Of a DNA stretch of 32,441 nt, positions 26,601 through 32,441 are shown piece by piece. Position 1 is the first letter of the stretch. The number at the start of each line of letters is the position of its first letter. The notes under the pieces are model-generated. The model did no database searches, was not told the DNA's origin, and saw nothing but the letters and a program-made list of their open reading frames with translations. A program made the position numbers and the translations under genes. Source of the DNA: Acanthamoeba lenticulata (lineage: Eukaryota > Discosea > Longamoebia > Acanthamoebidae); the NCBI GenBank assembly GCA_002179805.1, contig NAVB01000382.1, positions 1 to 32,441 of the forward strand, read 5' to 3'.

Positions 26601-29600
26601 GAGTACGCGCCCACGGCGCAAATGGCGCGAGCCGAGTTCCCGCAGTTCCAATCGTTGAAGCGTCCGTCGAGGTAGCCCCAGTGCGCGCAGTACTCGCCGA
26701 TGTTGTAGCCGTCGGGATTGTTCGGCAGCCAGATGTCGGCCGCCGGGCTGCGCGCAAAGGTCGGATCCTCGCCGTTGGCGAACTGCCAGCAGCATGACCG
26801 GTTGAAGCCGCCCGGCGGGTCGGCGTACAGGCCCGACCAGCAGAATCCGGCCCCGGTCGACGCGCCGCTGGGGCACAGGGCCTTGGCTGTGTCGTATTCG
26901 GCCTGCGTCTGGAAGGCGGCCAGGTAGGCGCCCGGGGCCTTGGTGCCGCACCGCGTGCTCCACCCGCTGAAAGTGTCGAGCTCCGTGAACAGCTTGTAGC
27001 ACCGCGGCGTGGCTCCGGCTGAGACTGGAGGAGCCATGGCCCACGACGAGTCGGGGCAGAACACGCTCGCCGAAGGCGAAGGACTTGGCGTGGGGGTCGG
27101 TGTCGGGCTAAAGACCGAGTACGCGCCCACGGCGCAAATGGCGCGAGCCGAGTTCTGACAGATCCAATCGTTGAAGCGTCCGTCGAGATAGCCCCAGTGT
27201 GCGCAGTACTCGCCGATGTTGTAACCGTCGGGATTGTTCGGCAGCCAGATGTCGGCTGCCGGGCTGCGCGCAAAGGTCGGGTCCTCGCCGTTGGCGAACT
27301 GCCAGCAGCACGACCGGTTGAAGCCGCCTGGCGGGTCGGCGTACAGGCCCGACCAGCAGAAGTCGGCTCCGCTTCCGCCGCTGGGGCACAGGGCCTTGGC
27401 TGTGTCGTACTCGGCCTGCGTCTGGAAGGCGGCCAGGTAGGCGCCTGGAGCCTTGGTGCCGCACCGCGTGCTCCACCCGCTGAAGGTATCGAGCTCTGTG
27501 AACAGCTTGTAGCACCGCGGCGTGGCTCCGGCTGAGACTGGAGGAGCCATGGCCCACGACGAGTCGGGGCAATACGCGACCGGCGTCGGCGAGGCTGACG
27601 GCGAAGGCGTCGTCGACGGCGATGACGTGCTTGACGGCGACGGTGTGTTGGATGGCGACGGCGTGTTCGATGGAGACGGCGTGCGTGATGGTGATGGCGT
27701 TCTCGATGGTGAAGCTGATGGCGTGCTTGTCGGCGACGGCGTGTTCGACGGCGACGATGTGCTTGACGGCGAGGGCATGTTCGATGGCGAAGCTGATGGC
27801 GTGCTTGTCGGCGAGGGCGTGTTGGATGGCGAGCTCGATGGCGATGACGTGCTTGACGGCGATGGTGTGCTTGACGGCGATGACGTGCTTGTCGGCGAGG
27901 GCGTGTTCGACGGCGAGTTAGAGGAGCTTGGCGAGGGCGTGTTGCTCGGCGTGCTCGACGGCAAAGGTGTGCTGCTTGATGATGGCGAAGCTGATGACGT
28001 GCTCGACGGCGATGGTGTGTTCGATGGCGAGGCCGTGCTCGAGGGCGACGCTGATGTCGTGCTAGACGGTGACGGCGTGTAGGAAGGGGAACCTGAGGGC
28101 GTGCCCGAGGGTGACGGCGTAGCTGATGGCGAGGTCGTGGTCGACGGCGAGGCTGACGGCGAGGGCGTGCTTGATGGCGACGCAGAAGGTGAGGGTGTGT
28201 TCGATGGCGAGTACGACGGTGTGCTTGATGGCGACGGCGTATTTGATGGCGTCGCTGATGGCGAGTTAGCTGGCGAGCTCGACGGCGAACTGGACGGCGT
28301 GCTCGACGGCGAGGGCGAGGCTGTGCTCGACGGCGAAGGTGAGTTGGATGGGGAAGCTGATGGCGTGCTCGACGGAGAGGGCGTGTTCGACGGCGAGTTG
28401 GACGGTGTGCTTGACGGTGACGCTGAAGGCGTGCTCGACAGCGAAGGCGAGCTGGATGGCGAGCTCGACGGCGAACTGGACGGCGTGCTCGATGGCGAGT
28501 TGGCTGGCGTAGTCGACGGCGAGCTCGATGACGTGCTCGACGGTGTGTTGGACGGCGTGGTTGACGGTGAGTTGGATGGCGTGCTCGATGGCGAGCTCGA
28601 CGGCGTGCTCGATGGTGTGTTGGACGGTGAGGCTGAGTTAGATGGCGATGCGGACGGTGTGCTCGAAGGCGAGGCCGTGTTGGACGGAGATGAAGTACTC
28701 GACGGCGATGCCGACGACGTGGGTGACGCGGAAGGCGAGCTTGACGGCGTCTGCGACGCCGATGCCGAAGACGAGGGCGTGGCCGATGGCGACGGTGTGT
28801 GTGACGGTGTCGGCGAGGGCGTGCTCGACGGCGAGGCTGTGCTTGACGGGGACGTTGTGCTCGACGGCGTAGCTGACGGCGTGCTCGACGGCGACGGCGT
28901 GTTGGACGGCGATGGCGTGCTCGATGGCGATGCCGACGGCGTGGTTGACGCTGAGGGCGAGCTTGACGGCGTCTGCGAGGCCGATCCCGAGGGGGATGGC
29001 GTGGCCGATGGCGACGGCGTGCTCGACGGTGTCGTCGAGGGCGTGTTGGATGGCGACGACGTGCTTGACGGTGACGACGTGCTTGAAGGCACGGGCGAGG
29101 GTGTGGCCGTGCTCGAGGGCAACGCTGTGCTGGAGGGCGTAGACGACGGCGTGTTCGACGGCGACGCTGTGCTTGACGGCGAGGACGTGGGTGAGGGGGT
29201 GCCCGATGGCGAGGCCGTGTTGGATGGCGAGGGCGTGCTCGAGGGCGATGCCGACGGTGTGCTCGAAGGCGAGGCCGTGTTGGACGGCGAGGACGTGCTC
29301 GACGGCGATGCCGACGACGTGGGTGACGCTGAGGGCGAGCTCGATGGTGTCTGCGAGGCCGATGCCGAAGGCGACGGCGTGGCCGATGGCGACGGCGTGC
29401 TCGACGGTGTCGTCGAGGGCGTGCTCGACGGCGAGGCCGTGCTTGACGGCGATGCCGACAGCGTGCTCGAAGGCGAGGCCGTGCTGGATGGCGATGCCGT
29501 GCTCGACGACGATGCTGACGGCGTGGTTGACGCAGATGGCGAGCTTGACGGTGTCTGCGACGGCGATGCCGAAGACGAGGGTGTTGTCGATGCCGAAGGC

Positions 29601-32313
29601 GACGGCGTGGCCGATGGCGACGGCGTGCTCGACGGTGTCGTCGAGGGCGTGCTCGACGGTGAGGCCGTGCTTGACGGCGACGCTGTGCTCGACGGCGATG
29701 CCGACGGTGTGCTCGAGGGCGACGCTGTGTTGGACGGCGAGGGCGAGTTCGACGGCGATCCGGACGGCGTAGGTGACGCTGACGGCGAGCTTGACGGCGT
29801 CTGCGAGGCCGATACCGAAGGCGATGGCGTGACCGATGGCGACGCTGAGTTTGACGGTGTCGCTGACGGTGTGTTGGACGGCGAGGGCGAGCTCGACAGC
29901 GACGAGGACGGCGTGGGTGACGCTGAAGGCGAGCTGGATGGTGTCTGCGAGGCGGACGCCGAAGGCGAAGGCGTTGGCGACGGCGACGGTGTATTCGACG
30001 GTGTCGTTGAGGGCGTGCTCGACGGCGACGGCGAGCTTGACGGCGAGGCCGTGTTTGACGGCGATGCTGACGGTGTGCTCGAAGGCGAGGCCGTGTTGGA
30101 TGGCGAGGACGTGCTCGACGGCGAGGCCGACGGCGTGGGTGACGCTGACGGCGAGCTTGACGGTGTCTGCGACGCCGATGCCGAAGGCGACGGCGTGGTC
30201 GATGGCGACGCTGAGTTCGACGGTGTCGTCGAGGGCGTGCTCGACGGCGATTCTGTGCTGGATGGCGAGGGCGTACTTGACGGCGAAGGCGTGTTGGACG
30301 GCGATGGCGTGCGTGAAGGCGAGGGCGTGCTCGATGGAGACGGCGTGGTGGACGGCGAGGGTGTGTTCGATGGGGATTGTGTGCTTGAAGGCGACGGCGT
30401 GTTCGATGGCGTGCTTGTCGGCGAAGGCGTGTTCGACGGAGACTGCGTGCTTGATGGCGACGGCGTGCTCGATGGCGAAGCCGATGGCGTGCTTGTCGGC
30501 GAAGGCGTGTTCGACGGAGACTGCGTGCTTGATGGCGATGGCGTGTTCGATGGCGTGCTTGTCGGCGAAGGCGTGTTGGACGAACTCGACGAGGGTGACG
30601 GTGAGGCCGTGCTCGACGGACTGGACGAAGTTGCCGGTGAGGCCGTGCTCGACGGCGAAGGCGACGACGTGCTGGACGCACTCGGCGAGGGCGTGCTCGA
30701 CGGACTGGACGAGGGCGACACAGTCGGCGACGGACTGGGCGAAGACGTGCTCGACGCACTCGGCGAGGGCTGAGGGGACAAGCTCGGAGATGACGAGGGC
30801 GAGGCGCACGGATCAAATCCAATCGTGCGCAGGGCCATGTCCTGTTGTGGTGCACGAGGGTCTCACGTTGTTAACAACAGGGATCTTGACGCCATCATCA
30901 TCATCACCATTTATCATTATTACCCATCATTTACCATTTATCATCATCCTCATCATCATCACCATTTTGTTTTTTCAATGGCGGAAGAGGCGAACACAAA
31001 GCAAAAACAACAGAACGAGAGACAAGAGAGGCAAAGACGAGAGACGAGAGACGAGAGACAAGAGAAAGAGAGAACGAGAGACGAGAGGGTGACGTACGCG
31101 GAACTCCTCGTCGGCGTTGCCTCGCAAGAGGAGGCCGCGAGCGTAGTTGGTGTAGATCTCCACATGACGCAGGTCCATCGTGTTGTTCACCACCACCGGG
31201 CTGTCCACGTATTCGAGCTTCAACCCGTAAACCGAGCCATCGTTCATCATCTGTGTTGCGATACAAACGATACAAACACACACACACACACCAGGAAAAA
31301 AATAAATAAAAAATTAACCGACCGGCCGGTAAAAGCTATGTCGCGTCGACGTACGTGCGCATCGGCAGGCTCCATGATGGAGTTGTTGGCGATGACGTGC
31401 GCGCCGCCGCCGGACACGGCGATCGAGCCAGCCTTGCTCCACGAAACGACGTTGTCTGTGACGACGGCCACATAGGACTCGTTCCACATGGGCGCGCTGA
31501 TCCTGATGCCGTAGATGTTGCTCATGTGCGCCCTCGTCAGCCTGCGCGTATCCCCCGCCCGCCCCAGCGCCCCGCCCAACAGAATGTCAAAAAAACAGTT
31601 GTGGACTCCTCGCAAATGACTGTCTCTGGGGAGAAACGGTACCCGGAGGGGAGGAGGCCCACGCGGTTGTCGCGGATGGTCACATTTTGGATCGAGTCCG
31701 AGAAGATACCGTCGCCGTTGGACACGACGACGTTATCCGAGATGGTGACGTGGTTGGTGCCGTTGATGAGCACGCCCTGCTGCGAATGTCCGGCGAACAG
31801 CTGCGTTGTTGGTGTGTGTGTGTGTGTCATTGTGTGTTTGCGTGAGTTTCGTGGTGTGCCGGGCGGGCGAAACGATTTGGGGGAGGGGAGGGGAGCAGAG
31901 AAGCGCGCACGGACCTCAGCGCCGTCCCACCCGATGTAGTTGTTCTTGAGCACGTGATGGGCACTGCCATCGATGTGGATGCCGTAGGCCTCGTTGTTGG
32001 CGATCACGTTGGCCGGGCTCTGCAAGCCGCTGTCGGTCACGATGCGCATCCCGTGCGCGCGGATGCCGCCGCCCAAGTTGCGCAGCACCAAATGGCTCAA
32101 CATGCTCGACGCGCCCACCGAGTTACCTGATGAGAGGAAAAAAAAGAAGAAAAAAGAAAAGAAAGAAAAAGAAAGGTCAGGCGCTCTGCAGGCGGACCCC
32201 TGCCGGGGAAGAAGGAACGGAGGGGGAGCAGGAACCCTGGATGAGGCAGGTCCACTTGTCATCAGGGCATCGGGTGGAACCGCGCCTGAGGTTGATACCC
32301 CACTGAGCGTTGC
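13640..32313 (-). CDS. Giant beta-helix/mucin/C-type-lectin-like surface protein (5' partial)
   Basis: Exons in the window, in gene order: 32236-32313, 31915-32126, 31643-31800, 31355-31541, 31098-31250 and 13640-30841, together about 5995 residues; more exons lie beyond the window. All junctions keep frame. Order of parts: parallel beta-helix (five short exons), Ser/Pro/Thr linker (about 1080 aa), three C-type-lectin-like modules, linker, jelly roll 1, very long linker (about 1400 aa), jelly roll 2, linker, three more lectin-like modules, jelly roll 3, linker, unique C-terminal domain. Residue numbers in the sub-entries count from the Met codon at 30838. The composition suggests dense O-glycosylation and an extracellular place, for adhesion or a coat. 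No transmembrane segment or GPI signal is seen at the C-terminus; a signal peptide, if any, is outside the window. The function is inferred from domain style only. Confidence 0.8.
15020..15450 (-). other. Jelly-roll module 3 (NGDF type)
   Basis: Residues about 5130-5273: LIVNGGFSNGLALWSANGSV, then a segment nearly identical to jelly roll 2. In this copy the first motif is NGGF in place of NGDF, and LDDVS has become LNDVV, so the presumed calcium or sugar ligands may be partly lost. Confidence 0.65.
15570..17065 (-). other. Lectin-like triplet B (three C-type-lectin-like modules)
   Basis: Modules at 16600-17065, 16083-16553 and 15570-16034 (residues about 4592-5090). They pair one to one, in order, with the modules of triplet A: the third of each triplet shares ATQRCYKL, KASGAVLAAF and an extra Met after RAxC, while the first shares WICQNSARAICAVG. 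The whole triplet was therefore duplicated as a block. Ten Cys per module are kept. Confidence 0.6.
17066..18414 (-). repeat. Ser/Pro/Thr linker 4
   Basis: About 450 residues of PSST/PSNS/PSSS units. Its last part, next to lectin-like triplet B (17062-17154), is identical to the sequence next to triplet A (27571-27663), which shows that the duplicated block extends into the linker. Confidence 0.85.
18415..18846 (-). other. Jelly-roll module 2 (NGDF type)
   Basis: Residues about 3998-4141, with VNGDFSSGLYSWSANGSVAI, GSLSQTSTTTPGQTYSITFS, the KKRALPERFEAYWD segment and WALDDVSAVV at the end. The DNA is almost identical to jelly roll 3 (15020-15450) over most of its length, so these two copies arose recently or are homogenised. 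Confidence 0.65.
20848..21202 (-). repeat. 355-bp duplicated segment, copy in linker 3
   Basis: This segment is nearly identical to 24471-24825 over the same length, with only a handful of substitutions seen (for example near 21026 and 21146). It encodes a distinctive less regular stretch containing SQSPSASPSHTPSPSTT and TTASASASNTPSPSSTVS. It stands out from the surrounding PSST units, so a single duplication within the gene is more likely than chance repeat similarity. Confidence 0.85.
21691..21827 (-). repeat. 60-bp tandem repeat inside linker 3
   Basis: The blocks beginning TAGATGGCGACAGTGTGGGC at 21721 and 21781 repeat with an exact 60-bp period. A third copy starts near 21998. They encode SPTPSPTLSPSNSPSSTPSN, a unit found nowhere else in the protein. 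Confidence 0.85.
23040..23105. repeat. Eleven perfect GAGGGC hexamers
   Basis: 66 bp of exact GAGGGC on the plus strand encode (Ser-Pro)n on the minus strand, immediately after jelly roll 1. The run is purine-only apart from the final C of each unit. It is likely to be unstable in length. Confidence 0.9.
23104..23541 (-). other. Jelly-roll module 1 (NGDF type)
   Basis: About 145 residues (2433-2578) of the form FIVNGDFSDGLASW...GSLSQ...TTPGQTYTITFS...FTVTATSSSSTLLF...WALDNVSS. This is the pattern of galactose-binding-like jelly rolls (DUF642/CBM-like, choice-of-anchor modules), usually polysaccharide binding. It is clearly more diverged than the other two copies. Dibasic KR pairs occur at two positions that are conserved in all three copies. 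Confidence 0.65.
23545..26093 (-). repeat. Ser/Pro/Thr linker 2
   Basis: About 850 residues of PSNS/PSST/PSSS four-residue units (12-bp periodicity). Two more copies of the SQTPSSSPSAS core lie at its N-terminal side (antisense marker near 25558 and 25718). It contains one copy of a 355-bp segment that recurs in linker 3. Confidence 0.85.
24471..24825 (-). repeat. 355-bp duplicated segment, copy in linker 2
   Basis: Partner of the segment at 20848-21202. The copies lie on either side of jelly roll 1, so the duplication unit may have been larger, with the flanks since remodelled by repeat turnover. Confidence 0.85.
26094..27573 (-). other. Lectin-like triplet A (three C-type-lectin-like modules)
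   Basis: Three modules of about 150 residues at 27110-27573, 26597-27063 and 26094-26548 (residues about 1089-1582), separated by short PTPSPSPS spacers. Each reads CPDSSW...RCYKLFTELDTFSGWSTRCG...LAAFQTQAEYDTAKALC...FCWSGLY...SCCWQF...WLPNNPDGYN...NDW-C-x5-RAIC. The order of Trp, Cys and the WL.NNP...NDW...C signature resembles C-type lectin folds, with ten Cys per module. Sugar binding is inferred; NNP replaces the EPN/QPD calcium motif. The first copy lacks one Gly codon (near 27375) and the second has a variant PSGASTGAG loop. Confidence 0.6.
27585..30835 (-). repeat. Ser/Pro/Thr linker 1 with ASQTPSSSPSA motifs
   Basis: About 1080 residues of PSxT/PSxS-type repeats with almost no other amino acids apart from Ala, Asn and Gly. 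Within it a longer unit recurs seven times around the core SQTPSSSPSAS; its antisense marker TCTGCGA is found near 28750, 28970, 29350, 29570, 29802, 29945 and 30170. Such linkers in extracellular proteins are normally O-glycosylated and extended. The plus strand of this stretch is strongly purine/G-rich. Confidence 0.85.
30842..31097 (-). other. Intron with microsatellites joining beta-helix to the giant exon
   Basis: The donor follows GNADEEFR (CGC|GTACGTCACC) and the acceptor is CACAACAG before GAC ATG GCC, both phase 0, so the two parts join cleanly. The intron has an ATC/CAT-type trinucleotide tract (about 30893-30965) and a GAGAC/GAGA-rich tract (about 31017-31088, pyrimidine-rich on the sense strand). 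If this intron were not used, the giant frame would begin at an ATG at 30838 with no signal peptide, which is unlikely for this composition. Confidence 0.6.
31098..32313 (-). other. Right-handed beta-helix (NosD/CASH-like) exons of the giant gene
   Basis: Five exons encode repeating short strands of the parallel beta-helix type, for example NVIANNEAYGIHIDGSAHHV, GVLINGTNHVTISDNVVVSN, GIFSDSIQNVTIRDNRVGLL and GLKLEYVDSPVVVNNTMDL. The pattern of N-N turns and G-I/V-x-I strands matches NosD/CASH and pectate-lyase-like folds that act on or bind polysaccharides. Introns are 32127-32235, 31801-31914, 31542-31642 and 31251-31354, with phases 1, 0, 2 and 0. The donor at 31914 (GTCCGT) and that at 32235 (GTTCCT) are weak but both keep frame and the repeat pattern. 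No catalytic residues were identified. Confidence 0.65.
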
Positions 32314-32441
32314 CTGCGGAGTTTTGCAATAAGTTATCAGTCGGAAAAAGAAATCGGTAAAGGGCCTGCCGCTACGTCTCCAGTGGATCCAACCAGGAGG
32401 AGGAGGAGGAGGAAGGGGAGAGGGGAAGAGGAGGATTGGGG
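32314..32441. other. Sequence upstream of the first visible exon of the giant gene
   Basis: On the minus strand this ends in CTCCGCAG, a good acceptor for the exon at 32236-32313, and begins with a pyrimidine-rich (CCT)n tract at 32396-32414. It is most likely intron. No further exon could be supported before the window end. Confidence 0.4.

Noticed and set aside
28101..30773. 890-codon plus-strand open frame
   Set aside because: Antisense shadow of linker 1, same cause as above.
17066..30835. Regular repeats that could suggest a CRISPR array or satellite
   Set aside because: The repeats are in frame, encode Pro-Ser units and lie in a eukaryotic gene; no spacer-like unique sequences.
26098..30855. 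Arg/Pro/His-rich open frame on the minus strand, shifted by one base
   Set aside because: Frame-shifted shadow of the giant gene; its Cys/Trp modules make sense only in the other frame.

Overview
The window is nuclear DNA of a GC-rich, intron-rich protist. The most likely source is an amoebozoan of the Acanthamoeba type. The evidence is dense short introns (about 50-260 nt) with GTACG/GTGCG donors and CAG acceptors, Ran, actin and proteasome proteins that are highly conserved, and secreted Ser/Pro/Thr-rich and LEA-like proteins. The genus is an inference; no search could be run.

Layout. (1) 1-7536, plus strand: three housekeeping-like genes head to tail. These are Ran GTPase (239-1163, 4 coding exons, 214 aa), a 12-exon gene for a 1222-residue chimera in which a nearly complete actin is fused to a Sec23/24-like zinc finger plus vWA module (1465-6112), and the 20S proteasome subunit alpha-6/PSMA6 (6357-7536, 6 exons, 244 aa). 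E2F-type sites lie upstream of the first two. (2) 7537-10498: no intact gene. From 7725 to 10320 the DNA is AT-rich and has only three CpG dinucleotides. It carries a decayed reading frame and a perfect 24-bp inverted repeat, and is probably a formerly methylated, dead insertion. (3) 10499-13325, minus strand: three closely packed genes for amphipathic-helix (LEA/apolipoprotein-like) proteins, two with signal peptides. The last two share an 87-bp repeat unit and overlap by four bases (ATGA). (4) 13640-32313, minus strand: one giant gene whose 5' end lies beyond the window. At least five short exons encode a right-handed beta-helix (NosD/CASH-like). They are spliced to one uninterrupted 17.2-kb exon of Ser/Pro/Thr-rich mucin-like linkers interspersed with six C-type-lectin-like modules (two duplicated triplets), three NGDF-type jelly-roll modules and a unique C-terminal domain. 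About 5995 residues are visible.

How it fits together. The plus-strand genes serve nuclear transport, cytoskeleton/trafficking and protein turnover. The minus-strand genes look like secreted or surface proteins: the giant protein has the layout of an extracellular adhesin or wall mucin, and the LEA-like proteins suggest a stress or encystment role. These roles are inferences from domain type. Splice sites were assigned by reading-frame continuity and family conservation, not from transcripts.
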